This document shows positions 23,001 to 35,523 of a stretch of DNA of 64,000 bases, piece after piece (positions within the stretch are counted from its first letter, which is position 1; each line of letters opens with the position of its first letter). Origin of the DNA: Gryganskiella cystojenkinii. Taxonomy: Eukaryota > Mortierellomycota > Mortierellomycetes > Mortierellales > Mortierellaceae. The notes under the pieces were generated by a model, which was not told the origin of the DNA, did not search any database, and saw only the letters and a program-made list of their open reading frames with translations. The position numbers and the translations under genes were made by a program. The stretch lies in assembly GCA_015852425.1 (NCBI GenBank), contig JAAAIG010000058.1:1-64000 (forward strand), read 5' to 3'.

Positions 23001-26000
23001 GTCAATCGGGAGCGAGAGGCCAAAAGACTAGATCCTTGAGGCGGTCCAGGGAGCGAAGGCAGCGGCGGAATTGGCGATGTTTGCTGCTCACGGGGAGGTC
23101 CTGCCATCGATGAAAGTCCACTTGATGCAGGTTTTGCGGCCGGTTTGGAAGGCTGGGGCAAGCCCGGAAGTGCAGATGCGCCTGGGCGAGCTCCGGCTTT
23201 CACTCCAGGTCGGGGAAGACTTGGCAAAGTGTTCAAAGCTCCTGGTGCTGCCTTGGAGGCTGTTCCCGCTGCCGATGGTGGTCGTGGCGGTGGTGCAGGC
23301 TTTGCAGCTTCAAGCATGGGCATAATCGCGGCTTTCGCAGCCCCCTTGAGATCGCTGCATTTGGACACGATTGCATCATAGCCAACACTCCCCATTAGGA
23401 TCGGTAAGAACGACTGACCTGCTTTGCGCACATCGGGACTTCGATCCTGAAGACATTGCAAAACCGGTGGGATCAGAGGTGATAAATCCGGAAGAGTGAC
23501 ATCTCGCTCCTTGGCGCCTGCACTGAAAGTTGAAAGCCAGATCAGGAGATCTTTGCGGAGGGTAGGCGAGTTTGTGACAAGCGACACTGCGAGGGACGAG
23601 ACCATCGAATCCAAACCAGACTGAGTCGCAAATGCATCAAGGGCCCCAATAGCTGTGCTCCTGACGTTGTCTTTCTGATCCGTCAAGCAACTGGCGACGT
23701 TGGCACAGAGGATCCTGGCAAATTTGTCAAAGGGTTTACCCATCGCGACTGCCAAGTTAGTGCAGATCTCCATGGTCAAAATCTGAAGGTTCTTGTTGCT
23801 GTCTCCCAGACGAAGCTTCAGTGCCCCAGGAAGACCACCGAGATTAGGTTTGATACGCTTGTTGGCATCCACGATCGCCGCCACCTTCTCCAAACCCTCT
23901 TTCCTGACCTTCCAGTTGGCATCCCCGCATTCCTCGAGCAAGGCAGATGTAAATTGGTTTCCGATGTCGACCTTGGGGAATAGTTCATCCACAGCGGCAC
24001 TTCCAGCAGCCTCTTCGACAACTCCCTTGGACACCTGAGGAGGCTCCATATCCGCAACCTTGGCAAACTCAGCGTCGATGGTTGCGAGTAGTGACGAGTT
24101 GCAATCCTCGACAAAAGATCGTATTCCTATGGGGTGGTCACACGAAGGGCGATAAGTGATGTATTCACACATATTGGTGACATTTCGATTAATTTGAGCA
24201 ACACCTCACCACCTCACTTACCGGGACCAATGAATCGTCTCAGTGTTCCGAGCACGCCGACAGCATTTGTTCGAACCGCGGCATTCGCACTGCCCAACGC
24301 AATCTTGAGGAAATCAATCAACTCACGAACTTGCAATCCTGTGATACCAAAGTCTTCCAGCTGTTGATTGATCCAGAGCAATGAATCCGCCAGAGCTTTA
24401 GGTGCCTTGAGCTTCTTGAGAGGGTCGTATGACTGGCTCAGAACAAACTGTAGCGAGATCGTTTCCGCGTAGACTGTCAAGCAATCGCCTGCCGCCTTCT
24501 TTAACTTGATGTCTCCCATCTTGTCGATCATGGCTACGTTTTCCAAAACACGAGAATTGATTAAACTCGAGTTCTCCAATAAAACCCTTTAAATGACTTT
24601 TGGATAAACACAAAGATCCTTACCTGGGATTGTCAAGGCTGCACACGCCTTTGAGAAGGTAGGTAGCTTTTGAGCCTGAAGCTGCAAGATACCGTAAAGT
24701 TTGGATGTGACCTGGAAATTACTTTCTTTCCAGCCTGGTTTCTTGGCCAAGACTCTCGTAATCAGCTCTGCCTCGAAGCTGTCGTTGGTCTCAATAAGCT
24801 CATGAAGTTTCTCCATCGCCTCCAAACGAATCTTCCAGCTCGAATCTCCAAACTCGGCAATCAGCTCTGGTGTCAAAAAATCTGCAGCTTGCTCCTCGGC
24901 AGTTTCATTCGAGAATTTGTACCGCAGAGGTTCCTCTTCCTTTTTGGACCCACCACTGCTTGCTACTGGCGCCACCTTCTTGGCGCTCGCTGGGGGGGCT
25001 GACGCTGACGGCGCAGTCTTGGCGACGGGTTTCTTGGCCCCAAGCACGGCTGGTTTTGCGACTGGCTTTTTTGCAGTTGCAGCAGTCGGGGCTGGTGCCT
25101 CAGCAGCAACAGGTTTCTAGATATTGTAAACAAAGTTAGTTAGAGATATTTTCTCCATGACAAGAAAGGAGGTGTTGATGCCACATTGTTTTAAAATACC
25201 TTGGCAACTGGCTTTGAAGTCGTCAAAACCTTTGGTGGGGCAGCTTTAGGTGGAGCAGCTACTGGTGCAGCTTTGGCTTTTACGACAGCCTTCTCGGAGT
25301 ACTCTTTGACCTTGCCCATCTTCACCGCATCCAGCTTTTCCAAATATGCCAACAGCGGTTTTTCTCCACAGCACTTCATCAGCGTTCCCAGTGCCTCGGC
25401 TGTCGCCTCTCGGACTGCTGCATCACCATCATCGAACACCTTGACCAGCATCTCGCAGGCGGTTTTGATTTCGGGCTTGGACGGTACGATCTTGATTTCC
25501 TTGAGTCTTTGCACTTGCAGTTTGATGACCTCGGCCCTGATCTGTGGATTTTTGTGGGCCACGTTCGCTGTCGAGTCCTCCAAAAGTTCCGAATAAGGTA
25601 TTGTACTATACATTGCGTTCAGAGCTCCTGCCAGCGCTTCCACAACCGTGACCTTGCGTTCCTTTAGACGATCCATGACTAGTGCCGTAACTGAGGACTT
25701 GTACTTGTTGAAGTTCTCACGAAGTCCGCGCGCCAATCCTTCCAGACAGTTTGCTGCCACAATGACAATGTTGATGTTCGTATCCGTCATGCGCTATTAA
25801 CATTGAACTGAGAGGTCAGTGGAGCACTTGTGACCAAACGCACAGAGTAGAATTTGAACAAGAAATTTGTGTTTCCTTACTTTGCCCAAGGATCCAACAA
25901 GTTCGGAGTAGTGGTTGTCAAGAATCTTGGGTGACTTGCAGAGGATAAGCAGTGCATCCAGGGCTTCCTTACGTTCCTGCCACTTTTTGGATGCCAACAG

Positions 26001-27430
26001 TTCGTAAAAGTTGCTCTCCATCTTGGCGTTCACATCGACGGGATCAAAGAGATCGAGTTCATCGACAACAATCATTTCCTCATCCTCGTCTTGTCCGCCG
26101 TCGCCCCCATCCCCATCGCCACCGTTCGCTTCTGCAGCAGCGGCCATCTCGGCTTGTTGTGATCGAAGGTATTTGAGCTGTGTGGGCTTTTCATCGGGTA
26201 ACTTTTCAAATGCCTCTCCAAGTTCCTTGAGTTGTACTGGTTTCAGGTCTTCGAGCGAAGGCATAATGGCTTTTCCGAGCCACCGGTAGAGTTCAATTGT
26301 TAGGGCGTTCGCCTCAGCACGAACGTTTTTGTCGGAGTGTCCAAAGAGTGGAGGCAGTTTTTTCACAAGTGGCTTTACGTTCAGATTCCGTACGCCAAAG
26401 GTTCTATTGAGAGCAGAAAAAAAAAATGAGTGACGCCATGTTAGGATGCGATGATCCGAGTAGCATAACGAACCAAAAAAAAAAAAAGAAAAAAAAAAAA
26501 TCCTTGGATAATCTCTTGTTACCGAACAATGGCGGCGAGAGCATTGGTTGTGGTAGCGACAAGCTTTGGCAGTTTGGCATCCAATCCTGGTAATACGTCC
26601 TCCTATGATGCCAATGTTGATGCAGCAATATATGCGAGTGAGTACAGTGCGTTGGAATGTAACACGTTCCTCTATTTTTCCACCTTTGTGCTGGTCGTGT
26701 GCATCTCCTTTGATCAAAACAACTTACAATGACCGGATCTGGAGAATCGACTTCGACGTACAAGAGAATCAAGTCCAGTGCCTTTGCTTTTGTTCCAGCT
26801 CTTGTTGATGACAGACACTTTTCTACCACTGCAGGCACCACCGTGTTCTTTGTCCTATTCGATAACCAAAAATAAAAATAAAAACCAAGTAATATAGTTA
26901 GCATATTGGCATATTGGCATATTGGCAACTCCGTGGAGTCATGCAAATAAAGCAAGAGAGAACAGACGAAAAGAAGCTCCTTGCACAGAAGAAAAGCTTT
27001 CCCTGGCCTGGTTTCGTTTACCTATTTGGATCCGGTGCATTCTCGACGAATTGGATGAGGGTGGTCAATCCTGATTCTTGTGCGACGGCATTCGAGTCCA
27101 GTGCAATCTTTTTCAGTGAGCCCTCGAATCGTCGAAAGTCAGAGTCCTCGACGCTTGTCCGAAAGAGCTTTGCCAGTTCTTCATATGCCGAGACGCGAGC
27201 TTTCCAGTTCTATTGTTGAAGGATTGAATAACAGTGTGTTTCAAAACACGCGAAGACGAGCATGAGAGAAGAGGCTTAATGACACGCACAGACACAAAAC
27301 GTTGATTCGGTGTCAGAGACAGAGAAAGATAAAAAGAGAAAGAGAAAGCGATAAATACCTTGTGGTCTAGTCGCTCCTGAACTGGAATCTGGGTAAAGTT
27401 TTCTTCTGGTGCGCTGCCGTGTTCATCCAT
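20084..27430 (-). CDS. STU2: XMAP215/Stu2/Alp14 microtubule polymerase with multiple TOG domains
   Basis: Eleven exons: 27430-27359, 27209-27022, 26854-26728, 26602-26523, 26403-25881, 25793-25200, 25116-24624, 24533-24222, 24126-21293, 21210-20731 and 20626-20084, giving 2081 residues. The open frame starts at GTG 27439, but the ATG is at 27430 (MDEHGSAPEEN). TOG arrays of HEAT-like repeats appear near residues 1-230, 270-500, 580-810, 850-1080 and 1300-1530. Examples are NWKARVSAYEELAKL, KKWQERKEALDALLIL, SSWKIRLEAMEKLHEL and ANWKVRKEGLEKVAAI. Linkers are acidic (240-262), Ala/Lys/Pro-rich (500-575) and Pro-rich (1090-1290). The tail holds LYAFQKMYPNMESKVNAQLS and FFQSYIRRGL, like the ch-TOG C-terminus, then a Gln-rich end. 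By family, TOG domains bind tubulin dimers and add them at plus ends. Length and layout are closer to animal ch-TOG than to the two-TOG yeast Stu2. Confidence 0.95.
26901..26926. repeat. short tandem repeat in a STU2 intron
   Basis: Three copies of an 8-base unit, gcatattg, within the intron between exons 2 and 3 of STU2. Probably a simple microsatellite. Confidence 0.6.
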
Positions 27431-27969
27431 GACAGACACGCGTTCTTATTTTTGAATTCAGGCCCTGAGAGTGGCTGGGTGGGGTAAGTGGGTGGGTGAG
27501 AGGGTGATTACAGGCTCAAGCTGTCAAGCGGTGAGTGAAATGAAAAAAGGGGTTGGGGTTTGTGAGTAGACAATGAATGAGCAAACAGGGGCCAATGTGT
27601 GCGATCGTTATGACGAGAGCGAATGAGGAAAAAGGTCTTGTGGACTGATGAGCACAATCAATGGTAGAAAATAAAAACAGGCTGAAAAACAGGTAGCGTG
27701 AAAAGCAGGGTGGAGGAGGAGGTTTATGTTAACGAAGAATAGAGACAAAGAAGAAGAAGAATAGAAAACAAAGTGGGGACCCGTTGTTGATGTGGTGGAA
27801 AAAGAATAACAATGTCAAAGACGATGACGGGAAACGAAAAGGCGTTGGTCCGTCAGGTACAGGACACACCTCAAAAAAAAAAAAAAAAATCACGGGACCA
27901 TTTCAACACGTGACTTGTTCGGTTGCTGGTCGCGACCCTTTCTGGTTCTTTTACCGTCCTTGTTCCTTT

Positions 27970-28243
27970 CTACGTCCACAGGTATTGACGCGGACAAAGA
28001 AATGAAAACCAGCGTGTAACCTGCGGTGTCGTGTAGCGGGACGTGGACACGCGCTTGGCATGGAGGGGATCATTGCGAGAGGCGTGGTCGTACTGGAAAA
28101 GTGGCAAGTAGGCGATAAACCAGATCTGGGGAACGCCAATGACGGGGCGAACGTAGACAGGGTTGGGAATGGAGGGAAAATAGATATCTTGCATTGCTGC
28201 CTCAAGCGCCAAACAGAGCTTGTAATGGATTAATTGGGGGTAG
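27970..28243 (-). other. orphan protein-like open segment, possible exon
   Basis: On the minus strand a good acceptor (pyrimidine tract then CAG) is followed by a segment reading LPYPQLIHYKLCLALEAAMQ and then YFPSIPNPVYVRPVIGVPQI. The composition is protein-like rather than low complexity, but I cannot place the family, find a convincing first exon, or find a clean 3' end. It could be a small unknown gene, a gene remnant, or chance. Confidence 0.2.
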
Positions 28244-28702
28244 GGCAGCTGGAACGAAAAAGCAAGTATGAGAGCCATAGATGAAGACAGAAGCGCACAT
28301 GAGACTGACGGTAAGGGGTGCTCTCTCAACAGTGAAAACGGGGTTCAAAGGCGAAAAGTATATCAATGGGGAAATATTTTCTGGACTAAATCGAGAGGAC
28401 TGAAGAATGGCTTGTGAAAATTGACAAAAAGAGAGTAAAAGACAGAAATCCCGGTCACTAAATCACAGCGGCCTCGCTCGCGGACCCTTATTATAAATCA
28501 ACAGATGCCGTAAGAGATCGCCAGGTGGCCAATCTCAAGCTTGAAGTTGTGAGCTAGAGGGGGTGAATGTACAGCATCTACTCAGAAACACCCCTTAAAA
28601 AGAAAACCTGCAGGAATTGAACGAGGCAAAAGAAAGAGAGCTCGTTGCTCAACCGTTACACGGAAAGAGTGCATGACACCAGGGCGAAGTAATTAACAAC
28701 AA

Positions 28703-28738
28703 GCGCATTCACCAAAGGAAGCGCATTCACCAAAGGAA
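28703..28738. repeat. 18-base direct repeat, two copies
   Basis: The unit gcgcattcaccaaaggaa occurs twice back to back, with the first bases of a third copy following. It lies about 480 bases upstream of the ATG at 29222. Confidence 0.8.
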
Positions 28739-29221
28739 GCGCACAGAATTTTTGATGGAAAGGCGAGGGGGAAATAATTTCGCTCCTTTCTTTCGTGCCT
28801 CATCAGCTTCCCCACGGCCTTCTCCCAATTTGCATTTTCCACCAACGGCACTTCACTATCTCGGTGAACGACAATAGACTTCAGATCTCCCACCGAGTTG
28901 ACTTAAATTGGTCGCGAGGCTCGTTCACCGCCTTTCTACTTCACCTGATTCACAGTGGGATACAGCGACCCGTCGTCATATATAATAGTTGTAGTGTCGA
29001 GCGATTTGCACTATACTCGATTGGCCTTGGATCTTGCTCAAGTCAGATTGTCCCAAGTTCTTCCAGAGATTCGGTGTAGCTGAGTGAGTCTCAATTTCTC
29101 GATGGAGGTTTATTATCTTACCGTACCGTCCTGAAACGATGGAAACGAAGGCGTTTACTTTTGCCCCCACTTTTTTTTTTTTAAAAAAAACACGTTACAT
29201 AGTTTCCCGGTTCACAACACC

Positions 29222-32200
29222 ATGACGGTAGAGTCTTCGAAACGAGTCATGCAATCCTTCCAGATTGCACCTCAATGTATTCAGGATCTTTCCAACAACA
29301 ACAGCGGCAACCCTATCCGGAATATCGAAGTTCGTACAGATCCATTGTCAGGAGAGCCTTTTGTGCTTTGGAAGGATGTTCAGATTGCATTTAAAGATGC
29401 TGACTTTGTAATTGACACCGAGGACGGCCATGTAATCCCATTTCTGCTCGATAAAGACTTTGCGGAGTAAGTTGGCAGCAGTCAATTTGGTTTGAAAGAT
29501 CCCTAAGAACTCACCCGCTGCTCTTTTTTTGGCGTATGAGACCCTAGTAACAAATATATGATTGTTTCTTTTTCCTGGCCATAAAGACTAGTTCCTCGAA
29601 GGATTGAATACTACAAAGACAAGGTCCTGGATGTCGTTCTCTTATCCTTGCCAAGGCAGTCAACCAGGTCCACCAACGCTTCAACCTCAGTCGATCGTCC
29701 TGTCAGATCTCCAAATCGTTCATCTCTTCTTCTTGAACCCACTGCTCGCTCTGTTAATCCAACACGATCGACGGTCTCTTACGGACTATCAGCACATCTT
29801 GAATCCGTAACCACTCTCCGGGATACCAAGCAAATACAGACGGTAACTCGCACTATACCACGCAACAACAAAACCGCGACGCCACTGCCACCATTACAGT
29901 CCATCTTCGACTCTTTGACGGACGACATTGATCAGCTCTTGAAGTCAGACACATTCCGCAGGATGCAAAATAAGGATCCTCAGAGCGAGATCATGCCTAC
30001 TGTGGTGCTCAGGTCAAGAATCAATAGTCGGCCCCACATACGAATGAGTATGACAGCACGAACTTCAATCCAATCGTTTAATGACCTTCGCTCCAGTTAC
30101 GTCGAGGCCATCTTCACCGGTCAAGTCCCAGAAGCGAATGGTATCATGGCTATGATGATGAAATGCTTACAGGACCTGAAAATCGAGACGGAGAGACTCA
30201 ATTCGAGGCTGGACCAAGGCGCTGAAGTGCAGGCTGTACATACAGCCATGCTGAGCAAGATTAACGACATGAGCGAGACAATGATCCACATGCAACAGTC
30301 AACGCTCGATCAGCTCGCTAGAACTCAGGCTCAAATCCAAGCTTTGCTCACCCAGACCTTTGAGCTGCATGAATACCAAGTTCCACGATTGTTTATAATT
30401 CTTCCCAAGGTCCACCGTCGACGAGATGCCATTCTAAAACCGTTTTCAAACAAGTTTCGGCTCTATTTTCTCTGCGAGTGCGGTGCACACACAACTGACG
30501 ACACATCCAAAGACGTGGACAAGATTCATTTGGCGAACCATCCAGGATATGATATCGAGGAACCAACTGAATTTTTCGAAAAATATGGGCGTCACGTCCT
30601 TACAATTATGAGGGCGATCCAGATGGGAGCTCAGGTAGCCTCATTCCTTGTCCCCCATTTCGCCAGCTCAGGTCTGGCTCATGAGCTCAAAGAAGTCGAG
30701 AAGGGTTTGGAGTGGCTACAAGCTGGAGTCGATTTCTATACCAAAGAGAACATTGGTACTATGGTGGACAATACAATTCACTATATCGAGGACCTGCAAG
30801 AGCGACAGCCCGTTGACCGAGGTCAGGAAGGACATGCCACGGCGATTTATGATGCAAAGCTTATCGAGGGCGCAGAGCTCAGGCAGCTCACGAGGTTTTT
30901 GTCTGAGGTGGATACAGACAAAAGGTATGGCAATCTCTATAGGAAGGTGTTTAAGGGAGGTCATGTGAGGTGGGTTTGTCGCCTGCATTTCAAACAAGGC
31001 TACCGTGAGGAGGGTCAGAAAATATTCCTCGAGGCCTTACAGAAGAGCCATGGCATGTACGACGAGGATTCGGGAGTAGTAACTGTCACCCTGACAAGTC
31101 CTACCCAGGCCAAGATCTTTTATGATGCTTTTATCCAGGCTCATAATGTGCATGAGCTGCGTATAGACCTCAATTGGGAATTATCCCTGAAGGATGTCCG
31201 CAATTTTACCGAGACTATCCATAGATCATCCCTCATAAGTTTGAACATCAAAGTTCAATCTCTCCAAGACCCGCTCCTCGATCTTCATAATAGTGGCCGA
31301 CGTTATGACCCCCTTCTTCAACTCCTGGCTGAAGGGCAGATCCAATATGTCTTTTTCAACAATTTTCACAACTTTTTCGGCCGGGTCAGTTGCCTCTCTT
31401 CCCTTAAGCCAATGGCGAAGCTCCGGACGATGTCCTTCAGTGGGATGACAGATCGACGGCACTACGATGCCTTCCTCGAGGTCATCAAGAAGTGTCAGGG
31501 TCTTCTGGAAGTATCAGTCGAGACCCCTGACAACAGTCTAGCTGTCCAATGTATCAAGATTTGTCCGAGTCTTCGCTGCCTGACAATCCAGCGTGTACAG
31601 ATGGATAGCAAGGACGTTATCGGACTCTGGCAGGCAGTGTTGCAAGTCAAACGACAGAACCATGACCAGGCAAAAAAGAGTCACCCTTTGACTGTAAAAG
31701 CGAGGGACAATGATGGAGTAATTGCATCCATGGTTTTGTCAGAGGATGGTCGGCCAGTCATTTCTGCAAAGGAGATTGACAAGAGATACTTACAGGACAT
31801 CATTCGCGTGTATGCATGGGCCATGAATGACGTCGAGGCACTGAAAAAAGAAGATCCTGGTCACCAATCTCAGTCTCTGGAGTTACCTCGGAGCGACTAT
31901 GTCACGGAGAGTAGTCAGTCTGGACTTGTCCGTGCGATCCCTAGTCATGTCGTCTCAACAGTGATATCGCCAGTCAAAATTATGACGGAGCGTAACTCTG
32001 CAGGCGAGACCCGCTACGTTATTGATGGTGCGTTCAATGGAAACGCCATCCGTGTCTTGACTGAGATGGCCTTGAATGGGGAGATATGTCTGATCCCTAC
32101 CGAAAGCGAGGTCGGTGAGCTCCGACACGTTACCAAAGAGCCCACCGAGACTGGCGAAACTCGTTATATTGTTGGTAGCGTTATTACAGCCAAGACGATT

Positions 32201-33697
32201 ACCCGAGTGATCATGGGACCCCGCATCATAAGCGAGCGTACTTTGACCGGCAAGATCTGCCATGTGATTGTCGATCAGTATAACGGCAATGCTATCCGCA
32301 CCAAGTTTGAACGCGACGAACAAACTGGCGAGATGGTCCACATTCCCGTTAAAGAACCTGAGGGTGAGTTGCGTTATGTTACTGAGGAACGCACCTCATC
32401 TGGAGAGATCCGCAAGGTCATTGGTGCTGCGATCACTGGCAATGTCACTATGACCCCTCGCATGGTCAGTAGTGTACGTGTTGTTTCTGAGGGTTCGTCG
32501 CCCTCGACTCAGACTCGTATTGTTTCCGAGACCAGCTTGACTGGCGAGACCAAGTACTACCAGATCACAATTAGACCGAACGGTGAGGAGATTCGCACTG
32601 CAGTTGAGCGCACGGCTGAAGACGGCTTTCGTATCCCCGGCGGTGCTGTCATTGTCGGTGCCGGCGCTACTTTGGTCCGCACCAACAACTACCAGGCCAC
32701 GACCACGACCCGTGTTGTCGGAGGAAGTACCTTGACAGCTGCCGATCAGGCCGCGAACAAGACGCAGATCATGCTCAAGTTGAGCATTATGCGCTACGAG
32801 CGTGGTGATGCTGACCAGGCTGTTCCCACTGCCGCTGTTGGAACTGTTTTATTCTCGAGGCTCAAGATGCTCGGCGCCGGTGCGGTCAATATTGACGACG
32901 TTGCATTCTCGCATGTCGAGGAGGGCAAGATCCCTGCTCGCCGTACCATCAAGTGGATGAAGACCGAGGCCCACTGGAAGCGTGAGGCCGGTATGCTCCA
33001 GCACTTGAAGTCTGATCACTACATTGCCAATATTTACACGTTGTACTCCTTGCCTACGTTTGCCTCTTACCGATTTGTCTCGATTCTTGGATCTTTCTCA
33101 CGTACTCTCGAGTCCTATATGGCTACTGAGAAGCTCACGAGCGCTCAGATTCGTCAGTTGACCTTGTCCTTGTCTGATACTCTTCGTTGGTGCCACGAGC
33201 ACCATGCTGTCCATCTGAACGTCCGCCCAGCCTCGTTCTACCTCGAAGGTGTTCCTGGTGAGGATGCCAAGGATAGCAATGGTCAGTTGGTCTGGAAGCT
33301 CTGGAACTTTGGTCATGCCCGTTTTGTTGGTGAATCCGTCGATACCACTGTTACCACTGTCACATACGCTGCACCCGAGATCTTGCAGGGACGCAAGCAG
33401 ATCGCGACCGAGACGAGCTCGTCTTCGTCGTCGACGACTCAGGTTCTTTCGGCCGTTTCGATGGATCTCTGGTCTCTTGGTTTGATCATCTACGAGTTGC
33501 ATACGCGCAAGGCTTACTTCAGCTCGAGCAACTTTGCCGAGTTCCAGTTGACAAACAAAGATGCGGCTTTCGAGCCTGCTTTGGAGGTGATCCGACAAGA
33601 GGATGCTCGCAAGGCAATCCGTGGTTTGATGGAGGTCGATCCAGAGAAACGTTATGCTCACGAGACCTTGCGTGATGTGTACTTTGGACGAGCCTAA
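29222..33697 (+). CDS. modular receptor-like protein: LRR-like region, ~80-aa repeats, C-terminal pseudokinase
   Basis: Two exons, 29222-29466 and 29587-33697, give 1451 residues. Regions in order: an N-terminal module (1 to about 103, with RRIEYYKDKVLDVVLLSLPR); a helical, coiled-coil-like stretch (277-357); a module with FRLYFLCECGAHT and GYDIEEPTEFFEKYG (373-420); degenerate LRR-like strands (about 620-780); a repeat block (about 875-1130) with units containing GETRYVI, NGNAIR, TGEMVHIP and GELRYVT; and a kinase-like domain (about 1160-1451). The kinase-like domain has HLNVRPASF where HRD is expected (1291) and NFG where DFG is expected (1322), yet keeps APE and the DLWSLGLIIYEL helix, so it is probably catalytically dead. 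I recall similar N-terminal modules from Mortierella and Glomeromycota proteins. An intracellular sensor or scaffold role is inference only. Confidence 0.8.
31982..32640 (+). repeat. protein-level internal repeats of about 80 residues
   Basis: Unit 1 starts near 31982 (TERNSAGETRYVI), unit 2 near 32228 (SERTLTGKICHVI) and unit 3 near 32522 (SETSLTGETKYY). The first two are spaced 246 bases (82 codons); the third is 294 bases on because of an insertion. Each continues with a NG[NE][AE]IR element and an E-x-TGE or similar element. They look like beta-strand repeats. Confidence 0.65.
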
Positions 33698-34150
33698 GTC
33701 CCTCTTATCTCTTTCATAATTTTAATCATTTATCTCATCCAATCCCCAATTTACCTTAATCTACTTATTTACAAAAAAAATACCAAAAACACGATGAAAC
33801 GTCGGGGACAATATTCCTCCATCGATTCTTCCGTTGTACACACAAAGAACAGAAAAAAGAGAAGCACAAAAGCACCTAGTAGGAAGAAAAACACATTTAT
33901 CCCCTCATATTTTACTTAGTTATTATCCAAAAAAAATCTTTTTCATAAATATCTTTTTTTTTTTTTTGCTTGCAAAAACAAATTTGGTTGGTATTTTGCT
34001 CTCTTAATGGTCAGGAGGATTCGCATGACACGGTACGGTGTGGGGAGTCCTATTTATGTAATACTGTACAGTTTTTTATTGTGAAGCAATAGATACTGGC
34101 TCCCTCCGTAGTCAATCCTCCGCTTCTTTGACAGAACAAATTATGTTTCC
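33698..34150. other. convergent 3' region
   Basis: AT-rich spacer of about 450 bases between the convergent pseudokinase and ISY1 genes, with poly-T near 33955-33967. No gene is seen. Confidence 0.5.
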
Positions 34151-35523
34151 CTATTTGCTGTCGTTGATATAACGATCCATGATTGCCTGCTTCCTCCTCT
34201 TGACTAGGTACTCTTCCACTTCGGCTTGGGAGGGCACAAACAAGGTGCCGAGGGATTCAGTCCGTTCACCATCGACCTCCATGCCACTGTTCTCTTCCTC
34301 CTCTGCATCTTCGAGAGCCTTTTCCATAGCTATAGACAACGCAAGTGTTTAAACCACGGGTTAGTGCGAGTGCTCTTCCTTTTTTTTTTTGTTTCTCTCC
34401 AACGAACAGAACTCCAATCATAGTCACTTTTTCGATCACTCTCGTTGATAGACGTACCAAGTTCCTCCTGTTCCTTCTCGAACTCCAGTATTGATCCGTC
34501 TTCCTCATCTCTGTATCCATAGTAATCCGCATCGACGTTCCGATGAAGTTCTGCTCTCGTCTTTTCCTTCATTGTGATTTCTAATAGAGTGATACAACGA
34601 GTTTTCGAGATCATAGGAACGTTAGTGTTCGATCAAGTAAAAAAAAAAAAAAATTGAGTCTCTCCTTTCTGTTGGGATGGTTTCCTAGAGAGATATATTT
34701 TTTTTTCTGATCATCTTACGTTGAGGTTGAAAGAGTTCCTTGACGCCTGGGAGATCCTTTGCACGGCCAAAATATTTGTATCCACGTGCCCCCGGCACCT
34801 CCTTTCCTTGTGCATCAATGGTTTTTGGCCCAGCAATCTAAAAAAGAAGTGATTTCAGGTGTTTTAGTTAAAGCTTCAGCTGTAAAGCCCCATCCCCCCA
34901 GCCAAGGCAAGGGTAGTCTGTCCAAAGATGAATCCGCTTCCTTACTCTGTAGTCTACGCCTCCGAGATCCTTGATCTGTTGCTCCCAACGATATTTTTCG
35001 CGCATCAACTTGTTGATCTCGTCGTTCAGGTCACGGATTTGGAAATCAGACAGTCCAGCTAAGCAACAGGTGGATGTTATCGAGAAAGGTAGGGGTCGTT
35101 AGTCTTTTTTTGGATTCCACTCAAAAGGTCCTTCAAGATACGAGCATCGTTTTGATTCCACATTCGCAGCAGCCAGAGTAAGTCCCCCGTACCATCCTGA
35201 ATCTTGGAGACCTTCTTGGAGATATCACCAATGGTATTGCGACGCCACTTCTCTGCCTCGGCCAAGGAGGTCACTTCTGTGATCCTGAAAGGTCTACGCT
35301 CGAGTTTTTTTGATCCGCCGAGTTCCGCATTCTTTGCCTCGCGGAAGCGATACAGCATCGACCTAAAGTTTTTTTAAAAAATATATATATATATATAAAA
35401 GGCATGTCAGCAACACATTGAAGATTAAGCCATGTTCTTTGCTGCTGATCGCAATGAAAGTCTCTTAATGAATCCATTGGATGATGATTGAGCGTACTGT
35501 GCTTTCTCTTCGTTTCTGGCCAT
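34151..35523 (-). CDS. ISY1: pre-mRNA splicing factor ISY1
   Basis: Six exons: 35523-35498, 35362-35193, 35058-34946, 34837-34720, 34580-34458 and 34329-34151, giving 242 residues. The assembled protein starts [19 protein letters not shown] and continues [20 protein letters not shown] and [20 protein letters not shown]. It then has [34 protein letters not shown]. These are hallmark ISY1 segments. By family ISY1 is a subunit of the NineTeen (Prp19-associated) complex in the catalytic spliceosome. The C-terminal half is shorter than in animals, acidic, and ends [16 protein letters not shown]. Exons are short and every junction preserves frame. The gene lies downstream of the DMAC1-like gene on the same strand. 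Confidence 0.95.

Larger units (their letters stand above)
27431..29221. other. divergent intergenic region with one orphan open frame
   Basis: About 1.8 kb between the divergent STU2 and repeat/pseudokinase genes. It holds an 18-base direct repeat at 28703-28738 and a minus-strand open frame around 27970-28243 listed separately. A T/A-rich tract at 29171-29190 lies just before the ATG at 29222. No other gene is supported. Confidence 0.5.

Noticed and set aside
20668..25120. Plus-strand frames inside STU2
   Set aside because: Shadows of the multi-TOG coding sequence on the opposite strand.
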